Positions 1-22,422 of a stretch of DNA of 52,000 nucleotides are shown here, piece after piece (the first letter of the stretch is position 1; each line of letters begins with the position of its first letter). The stretch comes from Glandiceps talaboti. Its lineage: Eukaryota > Hemichordata > Enteropneusta > Spengelidae. The stretch is taken from assembly GCF_964340395.1 (NCBI RefSeq), contig NC_135557.1, positions 20,999,225 through 21,051,224 on the forward strand, read 5' to 3'. Made by a program: the position numbers and the translations under genes. The notes under the pieces are model-generated. The model searched no databases and was not told the DNA's origin. It was given only the letters and a program-made list of their open reading frames with translations.

Positions 1-955
1 AAAAATAATGAACATCGACACTGAACTTCCACTCCACACACTTCATGTTCATTACTATAGAATAAGTCAACTTTTTTGTTCTATTCTGGCCCTCTAGCAT
101 GAGATAAAATGCTATTGTAGATACCATGAGTTCCATATTCATATCTGGCCTCACTCTTTTTTTACCCTTTCCATTACCTTCCCCACTCATTTTCCATGTA
201 TCAAAAGACAATGATATACTAGTAGATGTGGGTTGTCATGACTTAGAATGACCAGAGTACTGTTGTGTGTCGGTGGTTAAGGTTCAATTTAACAATGGTC
301 CTAGTACAAAACATTTGCACCATTAGACATTTGCAAATATTCAGAAAGCACAATCACTAGTTACTTTCATGATATGTGTTGATTGCAATCAATCAATCAA
401 AAGAATTTGTATAGCACCAAAATCCAATACAATGTAATGTTCTATGGCACTGAAGAATAACAGGTCATTCTAAAAAGTTAGAAAGCTCTTGATTTAAGTG
501 ATGGTGACAGTGCTCTATGAATATTCATAAATGTCTAATAATCACGTGAATATTTTGTACTAGAACCATCCTTCAATTTAATCTTAGCCCACAAGTGACT
601 GTGAACAAATGTATACTCTTAGCCCACAAGTGACTGTGAACAAGCATATACTCTTAGCCCACAAGTGACTGTGAACAAGCTTATATTCTGAGCCCACAAG
701 CGACTGTGAACATGCAAGCATATACTCTTAGCCTACAAGTGACTGTGAACAAATGTATACTCTTAGCCCACAAGTGACTGTGAAGAAGCGTATACTCTTA
801 GCTCACAAGTGACTGTGAACAAGCGTATTCATGTAATATTATCTATTGAAAGGCATACAACTAAATTACAGGCCAATTGTACGAATTGTTCCTGTACATG
901 TTTTTATCTTGTGGATTATATTTTCTAATCAAGAGATTATATCCTTAATCTACAG
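1..955. repeat. Left-edge non-coding region: dispersed repeat copy plus minisatellite
   Basis: Positions 1-130 resemble 18781-18935 and 44060-44211. All share the order TTCCACTCCACACAC, then AATAAGTC or a similar word, then a TTTTGACCCT-like word, then GAGGTAAAATG-like, then CAGATACC-like. This makes a dispersed repeat family of about 130-150 bp with three copies in the window. Positions 583-830 are a minisatellite of about 40 bp, with at least six copies built around AGCCCACAAGTGACTGTGAA. No exon with a convincing reading frame is visible before 956. Confidence 0.6.
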
Positions 956-1051
956 ATTGCAGAGGAAGATCCTAACTTCAATATCACAGTAGATGACAAT
1001 GTCAGAGAAGGTATCAAGAAAATCAGTGATAACGATGAATCAGGAATGTAA
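956..1051 (+). CDS. Probable last coding exon of an unidentified gene entering from the left
   Basis: An acceptor-like CTACAG at 950-955 is followed by a 31-codon open stretch ending in TAA at 1049-1051. The translation starts IAEEDPNFNITVDD and ends NDESGM. It is acidic and hydrophilic, with the look of a real C-terminus. The other two frames close within 12 codons. I do not recognise the family and see no upstream exon of the same gene in the window. AATAAA-type signals occur downstream, at about 2455 and 2478 and in the stretch near 2380. It could be a chance open stretch, so confidence is moderate. Confidence 0.42.
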   Translation: MAEEDPNFNITVDDNVREGIKKISDNDESGM

Positions 1052-1227
1052 AGTATGTGTTCTGATGAACAGTACACTATTGGGATACAGAAAAACATTA
1101 ACACTACTTGGCTACAGATGAAGATATTCAACAACAAGAATAAGCAACTAATCAGCTGCAAGAACTTTCCTGTATTGTTGTAAACATCATAAGAAATGAT
1201 ATGATGTTATGGAGAGATAATTAGATA

Positions 1228-1364
1228 TTATTCCTCAATATTTGTCTTCATTCAGCCAAGGAAAATACGAGTAACGTAAGGGGTCCTTGTAATTGTCACT
1301 ATGAGTTGCTAGACATGTAGTGACAACCCTTAGGTCAGAGTATCAGAAAAATATTGGAGAATAA
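1228..1364. mobile_element. MITE family B, copy 1
   Basis: A 137-bp element bounded by inverted repeats: TTATTCCTCAATATTT at 1228-1243 and AAATATTGGAGAATAA at 1349-1364. Internal sequence (GGAAAATA.GAGTAAC.TAAGGGG) recurs at 5966-6105 and 36619-36740, so this is a dispersed, non-coding inverted-repeat family. Confidence 0.72.
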
Positions 1365-1513
1365 TATAATTGTACCATCACCAGTAATATGTTTTAAAAA
1401 TCAGAGAAACTAAATGGCAACTTTGAGCGTTTTGACTCAAATTTTGAACACAGTTGAGCCAATGATGTAGACACACACTGTTGTGACGTAAAACGACCAA
1501 TCTAGTATATATT

Positions 1514-1722
1514 CCCTATCTTAAGTTTTATATATGCTATATTACTATGGAATGGATATCTCAAGTTTATATACTATATTACTAGGGTATGGATATCTTA
1601 AGTTTTCTATGCTATCATTACTATGGAATGTACATCTTAAGTTTTATATACTATATTACCGTGGAATGGATATCTGAAGTTTATATACTATATCACTAGG
1701 GAATGGACATCTTAAGTTTGGT
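1514..1722. repeat. Minisatellite, unit about 43 bp
   Basis: About five diverged copies of a unit containing ATCTTAAGTTTTATATACTA followed by a TTACTA.GGAATGG word. It lies in an intergenic AT-rich stretch and has no coding frame. Confidence 0.75.
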
Positions 1723-3184
1723 TAAAACAATATCAATGTTTTTTTTGTAAAAGTTTTATAACCCTGACAATTAACAAAGAGGGAAAAAATATGACACATC
1801 ATTGGTTTCTTACAGAATCATTAATAAATTTGGAAATAACCCTCCAAAATATAAAGTACAGGGACAGGTATATATTTGTCACTTTTTACAAAATTACTCA
1901 ACGTTTAATAATTGTACCAGACCATTTTAGATAAAGATGCAATTATTTCATTTAACATATTTTTTTTTTTTTGTAAAGACAACAAAGTGTATTTTCTAAA
2001 ATTTTAGAAAAGAATCTAATTCTTCCTTGTATATATGTATTAAAATTTCTTGTTCGATATTTCTTAGACTAAAAGATTCGTTGTTGTGGCAATTAATCTA
2101 GTATTGATCTGTTGACCTGTTGCCCATTCCAAGATGCATTGCGTATCTCTCCATACAATACCATGTATTGTGTACGCACTGAAGCTAGTGCTCGGTACAG
2201 CAGTTTGAATTTCCCGCATTTGCATAGATTAGCCATAATCCTCTTTATATAGGGCAGTTCTGTCTTTAACACTATCCCACCAGCTGATACTTTTACTTTT
2301 ATTGTTGCTGTGTATTTTCTGTACAAAGAACAGCTCTAAATAGCAACGATATAGGTAAACAATGCTATATATATATTCAAAAATAAAATTTCTTGATCAG
2401 TTAAGCAGTGTCAATTTGTCATTTTGTAGTAAAGTGAAATGCCACATTTGTAACAATAAACTTACTTTACTGAAATAAAATGTTACGTCATGTTAATTTT
2501 AACAAGAAACATATGTCTGGTGTTTATTTTATTGTATGTTTGCTGTCAAGTACTAGTTCATGGTATTAAGTCTTGATTTGCAGTTTGCCAGGTGGCCTCT
2601 GATTCTGAATGCGAGTGTGCAATATGAATCTAAATGCAAGTGTGCAATTTGAATATGAACGCGAGTGTAGAATCTGAATCTGAATGCAATGTGGAGTTAA
2701 TTTTGCGAGTGTCATCTATCAGTTTGCAGACCAAAGTTATGTCAGTTCGCAAATAAGCCAGGTATATTATATTATCCAGTATGCTAATGATAATTAAAGT
2801 AAGCATAGATTTTTTCCAGATCAGTAAGCTAGAAATACAAACCCTTTTTTAATTGACAACCAATAATTGTTTCTTTTTTGTACACTCTGACTGAAATAAT
2901 AACTATCATGTTTATGACATTTTGTATGTTGACATCATTTCCTCTATTCGTCCTCGCTGTGATCGAACCTGGGGATCGAACATGCCAATATGCAAATTTG
3001 TTTGTCTCTATGCGACGCTCGTTTGATTGTACGAGCATCAATGAAATTCTATTTCTGTAGTGTCACACCCCGTCTTTATTTGAAGATAATGCCACACTAA
3101 AGACGTGTGTGTGTGCTTTGAATTTGCAGTTAGTCACTTCAAATGTACGACTAAAATACAAGCTGTACTTTTTTATATTTTGCG

Positions 3185-3690
3185 GAGTCAGTCATGATGG
3201 GCAAATGGTTAGAGTGGCCGGCTTTGAATCTGCAGGTTGCAGGTTTAATTGTATCCCAGTCAACCCAGCTGTATAGTTGGGGACCTGGAGGATAGAGGTT
3301 GCAATGTGAATGCTTTAATCATGTGTGCTTATAAAGACTGCAATGGATTGTATGCTCCCCAGGGAGTTGAGGAAGTAAAGGGCCGTTGTGTCGCTCAGTG
3401 TTCCCTCGAAGTTGTTTTTGCCTGAGCAACTTAAGGAGAAGTAAAAAACTGGAAAGGGTGATATGGCAGCAGCGTTTGTGTAGACACAGGTGGATGGTCC
3501 GGAAGGAGGTATCCCCGCTTTCAGCCAAAGGCCGGAAGCAAAATCATGTTTATTTGGAATATGAAGCTTAAACTTTTTACATGTTTTTGGATGCTGAATA
3601 GAGAAATAAAACTCTATGACAACAGGGGTACTAATTTCAAAAGTGCTTTGAGCACAGAGCGGGAAACCGCTATATATAAAATCCAACATT
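3185..3690 (+). mobile_element. tRNA-derived SINE, copy 1 (full length, with internal expansion)
   Basis: The head carries a box-A-like TGGTTAGAGTGG at 3206-3217 and a decayed box-B-like GGTTTAATT at 3242-3250, the spacing of an RNA polymerase III promoter. The body (GGGACCTGGAGGATA, then GCTTTAATC) matches the reverse complement of 15140-14940. The tail, GTGCTTTGAGCACAGAG followed by GGGAAA and GCTATATA, matches 6216-6258. Between the GTGTCGCT word near 3393 and the CAGGGGTACTAATT word near 3625 there are about 225 extra bases compared with the other copies. An open frame on the - strand through this region is a by-product of the repeat. Confidence 0.72.
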
Positions 3691-4216
3691 GTTAGTATTG
3701 TTTACTATGTTAACCCTGAATGCATCATAGACGAACCATATCAGGTTGCCGATGAGTGACGGATTCCCTGAAATCACACATTTCCCTGAAATCACGTTTG
3801 GAATCATATATAAAGACAACAAGAATGACAAGTGGATTAGCAAATACAATATTTTATTTATTAGATAGAAAAAGCAAACATAAATCTAGGTTTAAACCCA
3901 TGTCCCACTCGATATCTCCTTTTTTAATTTACATTTCTTACTCTTGATCTCTCTTTCTAAGCCTTACTGGCATTGTCCGTCATCGTGATTCAACCAAGAA
4001 ACTTTGGAAAAAAAAAACTGAGACAATAATCTGTGTCCAATTAGTGCAATAATAAACTGTGATAGGTATTAAGTGTAACCAAATCTATACTATAAACAGT
4101 GAGTGTAAAATTCAAATAACCCAGGTCACATTTAGAGTGTAGATCTGGTTGCCCCCACCCAATGTAGTTTATAACTTACATTAGTCAGTCAGATGTTACT
4201 TATGTATTTGTTGACA

Positions 4217-4325
4217 CATTGTTATTTCTTCCACTACACTTCGAAATAAAGAATGCATCCACGGCCAGTGGAACGGCATGTTAAGAACGGTGCCGTAAAA
4301 CAGGCTGTGGTTTGCGACAATGTTG
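4217..4325. repeat. Dispersed repeat J, copy 1
   Basis: Shares TTATTTCTTCC.CTACACTTC, a CCAGTGG.ACGGC word and GTGGTTTGC.AC.ATG, in the same order and orientation, with 25251-25318. No coding frame. Confidence 0.55.
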
Positions 4326-5267
4326 TTGACATTACTTGGCTGAACGTGGCTCGTATCAGACATGGTTGATCATTGAAACTGAATGCAATTATTATTTCTG
4401 CTGTATATGAATTCTATGCAGTTGGACTAAGGTCGATATTCCGGTTCCAAGAAGCATTGTTGGAGACATCACTTATTTTGTTAATATATGTATAGGCTTC
4501 TTTTGTCTTTATCACATTGGAAATGATTGAAAGACATATTGCCCGCTTTAACTGTGTGGGATTTTATAGAGCAAAGACTACACACCATCAATGACAGAGA
4601 AGATTTGTACTGCTAAACCAAGGGTACGGTCTGTTGACAAACATCCCCCTGTGTAGCATGTGCAAACCCTCTTGCACATACAGAATACATCGCATTGTAT
4701 AGAGAGATATGCAATGCATCTTAGAACTGGCAACAGATCTATTTTGATGGCCCATACATGTACGTGTTGGATTTCAGTGAAAATGGGTGATTTTTTCTGG
4801 TTTCTGGTTACAAAATCTAAAATGGGTGGATTGGTCTGAAAATGGTGAGATTTTGTAGAGAGGTGTCCATAAAATAGCAAAAGAAAACTTGTTATAAAAA
4901 TCATGGTGACCCAAGTTTTGATATCTCAAAAGTAGGTTTTGCATCAAGAATTGACCCCATTTCAGCTAATTCACCCCTTCAAAATATATTAACTTTCCCA
5001 GTTCCTGGATGCATTGCTTGAGATGGTGTCATGTTTTGTCTTTATTACATTTGAAATTACATTTTCATCCTTTCGATATGCAAATTAGTTCACAGAAATG
5101 GGATATTCATCAAAGACAAAATGCACCACGGCTTGGACAATATATCTTGCATTCCAAATGTACTGACCTTTCCTTAGAGAGGTCATCTGTTCATACCTTT
5201 TGAAAGTTTAAATATAGATATTGTAATGAAATCTGTAGCATGTCTTGCACAAGTGATCAGAAATCAA

Positions 5268-5701
5268 AGCTAAAACGATGCAGGCTTGGTGTTTCACTCA
5301 CATAAGATGACATTTACAGCTAAAATGATGTAAGCTTGGTGTTTTACTCAATGCATGTAAGATGACATTTTTTGCACATCCTCAGACTTCTAATGTAAAA
5401 GGACCAATTACATAGGTGCCGTGCAGAGTGGAGATGTAGAAGTAGTCAAGTTGAATTGTTGATTATCAGTTAGAAAATAAACAATTGCAGCCATTAAAAT
5501 CATCACATCCATGTGTAATGTTTTGATAGAAGCCTGTTTTTCCTGCACTGTGAAAAAATAGCAATGCTTATCAGTGTTCAATGTGAGTGGGCAAAAGATC
5601 CTGCTGTGTTTATTGTGTCTCTGTTATTGTCAGTCTAGAGTTGAAATATATCTAGCTCTGTTGTCCCATGAGTGAAACACCATACCTACATGATTTTTGC
5701 T
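5268..5701. mobile_element. MITE-like element G
   Basis: Imperfect terminal inverted repeats of about 33 bp: the left arm has CTTGGTGTTTCACTCA near 5284-5300, and the right arm has its reverse complement near 5668-5690. The left arm is duplicated in tandem (second copy near 5320-5370). The element lies just downstream of NAA50 and contains its candidate poly(A) signal. Confidence 0.5.
5608..5613 (-). terminator. Candidate NAA50 polyadenylation signal
   Basis: TTTATT on the + strand reads AATAAA on the - strand, about 165 bp past the NAA50 stop codon at 5777-5779. This is the nearest canonical signal. Confidence 0.5.
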
Positions 5702-5776
5702 ATATTTTGTTAAAGTTTGTAGTAAATTGAAGTACATGTACATTACTACCCTTAGCAAAGTGTTATGTCCAGTTAG

Positions 5777-8700
5777 TTAAACAGTACTAAGACTTTTCTG
5801 TAAAACATGGGCGTCTGATGGCTCGATTCTTTTGTAGTAGTGTTTCTTCGTTTCAATGATTTCAAAGCCAAAGTTTTTGTAAAAGGAAATGGCTGAATCA
5901 TTGTTAATCTGTACGTGTCTGAAATGTAAAAAGAAATAAACAGCGTTTAGTTAAAAGTCACTTCATTATTCCCAAATATTTTCTATCGTTCAGTCTAGGA
6001 AAATATGAGTAACCTAAGGGGCCTTTGAATTGCCGAGTGAGAAGTATCAAAACCTTTACGTCACAAGTATTTTCTGGCAGAATGAAGAAGTATATTGGGG
6101 AATAATATAATTATACTTTCTAAAATATTATTTATGAAAAATCAAGAAATATGATGTAATATAAAGTATAAAGGGCTATTGTGTCGCTACAGATCCAAGC
6201 CAGGAGTAATAATTGTAAAGTGCTTTGAGCACAAAGTGGGAAAGCGCTATATAAAAAACACCAACACTATACTCACAGAAATATGTTGTCAAAGTTACCA
6301 TCTTTTTCACAAAAGTTGAGTACATGGTGCAGCATGACAGTACCTGTAAAAATTAAAACAAATATATAAATGAAAACTACACAGTCTCAACAAAACTCAA
6401 CACAAAAGGTTTCCAAATGTTCGGGCTCGCTTTTGCTCTGATAACAAGAGCATCATCAGCTCAATAAAACACAAATACAACAGGTAACACTGAAGTAAAG
6501 CACTTCCTCTATGTGCTACACTCATTTATAGCATTCATATTACAATGGTTAACACTGAAATAAAGCACTTTCTCTATGTGCTACACTCATTTATTGCATT
6601 CATATTACAATGAGTAACACTGAAGTAAAGCACTTTCTCTATGTGCTACACTCATTCATAGCATTCATATTACAATGAGTAACACTGAAGTAAAGCACTT
6701 TCTCTATGCGCTACACTCATTTATAGCATTCATATTACAATGAGTAACACTGAAGTAAAGCACTTTCTCTATGTGCTACACTCATTTATAGCATTCATAT
6801 CAAGTGTAAAAGTATGCTGTTTCAATTGGTTTATTTACAAGCCTAGCATGTGGCCTTTCTAATGTGGTCAATTAGCAAATGAAACAGTACATTTTTACAC
6901 TTGATATGGATGCTATAAGTGATTGTGGTACATACAGAAAATGCTTTAGTGTGGTGATATGTTTTGGAAGTATTGTTATAGGGAATAGATATATGCCTTT
7001 TTGAAGTCTGTTATTTAATTGCCGAAGTTTGTTTTTGACATATACTCCTAATGATGCTGATGAGACTCAGACATTAGCTAAAGTGGATTTTTCTCTTAAT
7101 AATATTTTTAAGTGTGGTTGTGTGATCTCTTAACTTTATGACAAGAGACTATAAATGGTTTCTTACCAATTCCAAGTCGTCTGTAAGGAGCAAGACATCC
7201 CAGAGTCATGATGTAAAGTCTTCTCTGTCCATCTTCTGTTGTATCAATACGACAACACACGGCACCAACGACTATGTCATTGAAATAGGCTGAAAATAAA
7301 ATATAAAATTTCATTGGTATATGCATATACACATCTACAATGTTGTAGTCAATAATAGCAATAACCACCTACTTAGAGTGATACCATGTGTCAGTTTACA
7401 AGGGTTCCCTGCAAGTGTATTTAGTTAAAAAGGGCAGTAAGTAGGTAAAATCTACCATGGTTCCAAAGTCATTTTACCACAGTTCCCTACCAAAATCTAC
7501 CGAGGTTCCCATGTCATTTTACCAGGGTTCCCTACCAGTGTTTTGCTAAGGGTGGTAAGTAGGCAAAATCTACTGGGGTGCCCGGCCATGTCATGTTATT
7601 AGGGTTCCCTACCAGTGTTTTTGCTAAGGGGTGGTAAAGTAGGTAAAATTCACCTGAGTTCCCATGTACAACCTACAAGAATCCTACTGGACTTGCAATT
7701 GATGCTTGAAACAGTTTGCTCTTACAAATTCTCTGTACCTGTTAATAGCAAAGCAAGGGTCTAAATCCAGGGGTGGGTGTCCCCCTAACTTTCAGGGGTG
7801 TACGACCCAAGTTCAAAATATCTACCCATGTATAATCCAAAAACATACCCATTGTTAGGGATTTACAGTCACAATCATCAGGTTATTTATCTTTATTCTG
7901 ATGTTGTGAAGGTCCATCTAAAGCAAGTCGACATTTCCTACATTATCAACCCCATGATTTGGAATTTTCGGATAAAAAGCCGACCCATAATATTGGCAAT
8001 TTTTGTGTGTGAAAAAGTGACCCATTTGGGTGGCACATACCAGTATACATTTCCATGGGATTACCCCCCCCCCCCCCCCAACACTGGAAAGCGCATATTA
8101 CTAACCTAATTTTGCTAGTTCACCGACTTCTAGGACATCTTTATAAAATTTATCATTATATGACACTGGAAACACCACCTGATTGAGTCTCTTTAGTTGT
8201 TTGATATTGTGTTGTGTGATGTCTCCAAGTTCTATCCGGCCTCTGTTGACGAAAACAAAGTAAAGTAAAATAAAAATGTCTAACACAAAATCAGACTGTC
8301 ATCGAATGGCTTTTGTTTGATTTTCATATTCATTTGGTACATTTGAAGAACTTCCAACATCGCAACAGAAACCGTAGATTTCAATTAATTTTTGTCACAT
8401 TATCAGCATAACAGCAAGTAAGTTCATCCATATTACTGAGACAATCAAAACACATCTCGTCTATTTTTATTGTATTGTGATCAAAATCAAAAATCAAAGT
8501 CAAAATGAACATATTTCCTCATGCAATTCCCTTGTTAAAAAGGTTGGGTTTTTATTACCAATGTTAAAGCCCAAAAATGAAAGGTCTTCTGGGTATATTG
8601 GTGTACGTCTAAGTTCTGAAATATTCTTTACTAGTTCTGCTTGCAGATGGAGTAAGTCGGGACTTGATTCTGACAATGTCTGTAAACTAGTAAACTGTGC

Positions 8701-9266
8701 AGTGTATTAACAATAACAAGGAAAGAATTGAGAGTCCCGACTTATTGAATTTAACTGTCTACAAACAGCACTAATTCTTTACCATGTAGGTATGTACCAT
8801 CCCCACTGTTCCCTTAGTGTCGTATTCTCTCAAGATAACCACGGCATTAAAGGGAAGCCACTCCAGGAAATAAAGGCACGTTACGTATTGGAGAGTCATC
8901 TCATGGTTCTACAACCACCATTACATGCGATTTCAGAGAAACATCTAGTTAAAATTGTTTTGATTTGGGATATGAGTATGGAGCATGGTTTAGGTTGCGA
9001 CTCCCTCCTCGTTTTGTTCCTGTGGGTGGGGGTGTTGACTGCAGAAGACGAACAAGGACTAGTGACAAGGGTTATTCGTCCATCTGAACTGCCTGTAGCC
9101 ACTGTACATGTAGTCTGTAGCTAGGTTGTAATGTGGGGGAAAACGTGTTTCTGAATTCTACAAATACCAATGGTTGCCACTCTAAAAATTACAATATCTC
9201 AACATGTATGGTCGAAAATTAATATCACCACCAATTCTAATTCCCAGTGGGTACGTACCTTGTCAT
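5777..9266 (-). CDS. NAA50: N-alpha-acetyltransferase 50 (NatE catalytic subunit)
   Basis: A GNAT-fold enzyme that acetylates protein N-termini (mainly retained Met followed by a hydrophobic residue) and works with the NatA complex. Five coding exons on the - strand: 9266-9259, 8242-8106, 7289-7167, 6343-6277, 5918-5777. They join to 477 nt, encoding 158 residues with no frame error. All introns are GT-AG. Exon 1 carries only ATG plus five bases, and its phase fits exon 2 exactly to give MTRGRIELGD. Visible family residues: substrate-pocket FPVSY at 27-31, Tyr74 in RLYIM, acetyl-CoA loop RRLGIG near 86-91, His113 in LHVQI, and C-terminal HYYKRIEP. These match human Tyr73 and His112 apart from a one-residue insertion in the loop before RLYIM. 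Human NAA50 is slightly longer (169 residues) because of its tail. The gene is transcribed divergently from ATP6V1A. Confidence 0.96.
5966..6105. mobile_element. MITE family B, copy 2 (NAA50 intron 4)
   Basis: TTATTCCCAAATATTT at the left end and TATATTGGGGAATAA at the right end, with the same GGAAAATATGAGTAACCTAA interior as copy 1. Confidence 0.7.
6165..6265 (+). mobile_element. tRNA-derived SINE, copy 2 (3' part only)
   Basis: Contains AAAGGGCTATTGTGTCGCT, then CCAGGAGTAATAATTGTAAA, then GCTTTGAGCACAAAGTGGGA, the tail of the SINE at 3185-3690. The tRNA-like head is absent, as expected for a 5'-truncated copy. It ends about 12 bp before NAA50 exon 4. Confidence 0.65.
6372..6470. repeat. 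Dispersed repeat M, copy 1
   Basis: The words GTCTCAACAAAACTCAAC and GGTTTCCAAA..GTTC recur near 12088-12185, and a shorter version near 15533-15595. They are probably fragments of one transposable element family of unknown class. Confidence 0.5.
6485..6958. mobile_element. Foldback MITE family C, copy 1, with one arm amplified in tandem
   Basis: Inverted arms: ACACTGAAGTAAAGCAC through TATAGCATTCATAT on the left, and ATGGATGCTATAAGTG through GCTTTAGTGTGG on the right. The loop (6830-6890) matches the reverse complement of the loop in copy 2 at 33262-33466. Here the left arm is present about five times as a 65-bp direct repeat (6485-6800). It lies in NAA50 intron 3. Confidence 0.75.
7400..7700. 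repeat. Degenerate tandem repeat in NAA50 intron 2
   Basis: Repeated words GTAAGTAGGTAAAATCTAC, TGTCATTTTACC and AGGGTTCCCTACCAGTG, in about three diverged units of roughly 100-120 bp. A related TCCAGTCATTTTACCAG word recurs twice at 18255-18345. Confidence 0.6.
8243..9258. other. NAA50 intron 1
   Basis: About 1.0 kb between exon 1 and exon 2. It contains a fragment of repeat H (8632-8745), whose GTAAGTCGGGACT and AGTCCCGACTTA words form an inverted pair. A 110-codon + strand open stretch at 8792-9124 lacks a recognisable domain and is not supported as a gene. Confidence 0.6.
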
Positions 9267-9594
9267 TTTGAACTACGTTTTGGGCCACAATATCGTCAAA
9301 TTTCAGTGAAAGTTCGCATTGAGAAGTTCCCGGTAAATTCCGCGCATGCGTATGATGTATGACTGTTTCAGCACATTCGATAAAACTATCCGGTTAAAAA
9401 AATAAAATAAAATTCGACGTTTCCAGAAAGCAGTCAATTTTGCAGTTATATAAGTCCATAAAAATAAAATAAAATGTTTTATGGCTTAATTTCATATTTT
9501 GATATGACGTAAATGAATGGCATTGGAGTTACGAACTGCCAAACAAATACAGGAAGCACTCATCATCACATGATCAGACGAACTCGGCGAAAAT
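9267..9594. promoter_or_regulatory. Divergent NAA50 / ATP6V1A promoter, with possible ATP6V1A non-coding exon 1
   Basis: About 330 bp separate the NAA50 start codon (9266) from a strong + strand donor, AAAATG|GTGAGT at 9594/9595. The short distance implies a shared promoter. An NRF1-like palindromic core CGCATGCG lies at 9343-9350. A TCACATGATC word sits at about 9565. I infer that the donor at 9595 ends a 5' non-coding exon of ATP6V1A, as in the vertebrate gene, where the start codon is in the second exon. Transcription start sites cannot be seen directly. Confidence 0.6.
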
Positions 9595-9672
9595 GGTGAG
9601 TGAATGGCTATGTTTAATAACCGAATTTTAAATAATTTTGAGCCAAATCAAGTTTTTATAGCGTAGATTGAA

Positions 9673-9682
9673 GTCACGTGAT
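9673..9682 (+). promoter_or_regulatory. CLEAR-like E-box (candidate TFEB/MITF site)
   Basis: GTCACGTGAT matches nine of ten positions of the CLEAR consensus GTCACGTGAC. It lies about 80 bp after the presumed exon 1 donor of ATP6V1A. In vertebrates, V-ATPase genes including ATP6V1A belong to the lysosomal TFEB network. The site is seen; its function is inferred. Confidence 0.45.
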
Positions 9683-10368
9683 AGAATGCAAATCTTGTCT
9701 ACGCATGGCACTGCCTGGTCATGCAATTAACCCTTGATAAGACCATTTCACAGCGAATCAATGTCGACCCTTCACTTCTTGATAGATAAGTATTGGTTGT
9801 AATTGCGGCTTGAAAAAAAACCCTCAAGTAATGACCAGTTAACGAGTTAATGTTTAACAGACGACACTTGTTAATTGCATAGTTAACAGAACTGGGTGTT
9901 ATTTGTGTCTGTATGAAAATAACTTCAAAACAGAGAATATTGTATTCGTTCACATACATTGTACACTGCTCAGCCATATCGTATGTAAATTAGCTTACAA
10001 AGGAACCATCATAATTATTGAATACCGGCATAATTGAGTAAAAACAGTACTATTATACTGGTATACTTTATCGTAATATTATTATACCAAGGACACATTT
10101 GGACACATTGATTGTAAGTCTAAATTGATATTAAGTATGGCCAAGGTTGAGAAGCGATGTATATGTACTGATAATGTAGTCCATAAATATATTCCATGAT
10201 ATGTGAAGGGTTAATTACAAGAAATGAGAATGCTGGGAATAAAATCATCATTTAAGTTATTGCAGTGAGAGAGCACACTACCTGTTCTGATTGTGGGACA
10301 CAAGCAGGTTGTGATATATATAATTTAATACAGTACATCAGGGTGTTAGAATTTCAACTGATTTCACA

Positions 10369-22039
<11,671 letters not shown>

Positions 22040-22416
22040 GAAGAACAAGCTTTCTGTATGTTTCCTTGTAATTTATATATTATGTATCAGGTATGATGTC
22101 AGACAGGGGGATACACTCTCTGACACAAATCATCTCTGTTTGAAATGCTGAGGTGTAACTTTATTCACTGAGTAGGTGTACAGAAAATGTGAAAAAAAGC
22201 AATAAGTGGTGACAGAAAAAGGCAAAATTTGACACAAAAATCACCCCCGGAATTGTCAACAGTTCATCAGAAATGTACAGTGGATGACTGTTTGAAGAGT
22301 AAAATAATTGTTGTTTTTTTATGTACATAAATATTGTTCTTTGATCAAGTACAGCGATTTTGGTGTAAGTTTTGTAATGTTTGGAAACATTTATTTAAAC
22401 ATTTCTACAGACATAA

Positions 22417-22422
22417 AATAAA
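22417..22422 (+). terminator. Candidate ATP6V1A polyadenylation signal
   Basis: AATAAA 378 bp after the stop codon, the first canonical signal downstream. Confidence 0.55.

Larger units (their letters stand above)
1052..5607. other. Intergenic region between the orphan exon and NAA50
   Basis: About 4.5 kb with no gene I can support. It holds MITE B copy 1, the 43-bp minisatellite, a short degenerate repeat at 2595-2700 (GAATGCGAGTGTGCAAT type), a tRNA-derived SINE at 3185-3690, a dispersed repeat at 4217-4325 (related to 25251-25318) and the left part of MITE G. The short open frames here have no recognisable domain and are not bounded by splice sites. Confidence 0.6.

Noticed and set aside
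2940-2990. tRNA-like words (GATCGAACC and TTCGATCCCC in antisense)
   Set aside because: No cloverleaf could be built and no box A lies at the right distance; possibly a SINE scrap.
3315-3689. 124-codon - strand open frame
   Set aside because: It lies entirely within the SINE at 3185-3690 and crosses its tail; there is no protein signature.
4578-4904. 108-codon - strand open frame
   Set aside because: Hydrophobic start but no domain, no splice partner and low-complexity composition; treated as chance.
8792-9124. 110-codon + strand open frame in NAA50 intron 1
   Set aside because: No recognisable domain, no supporting splice or promoter context, and it overlaps repeat-like sequence.
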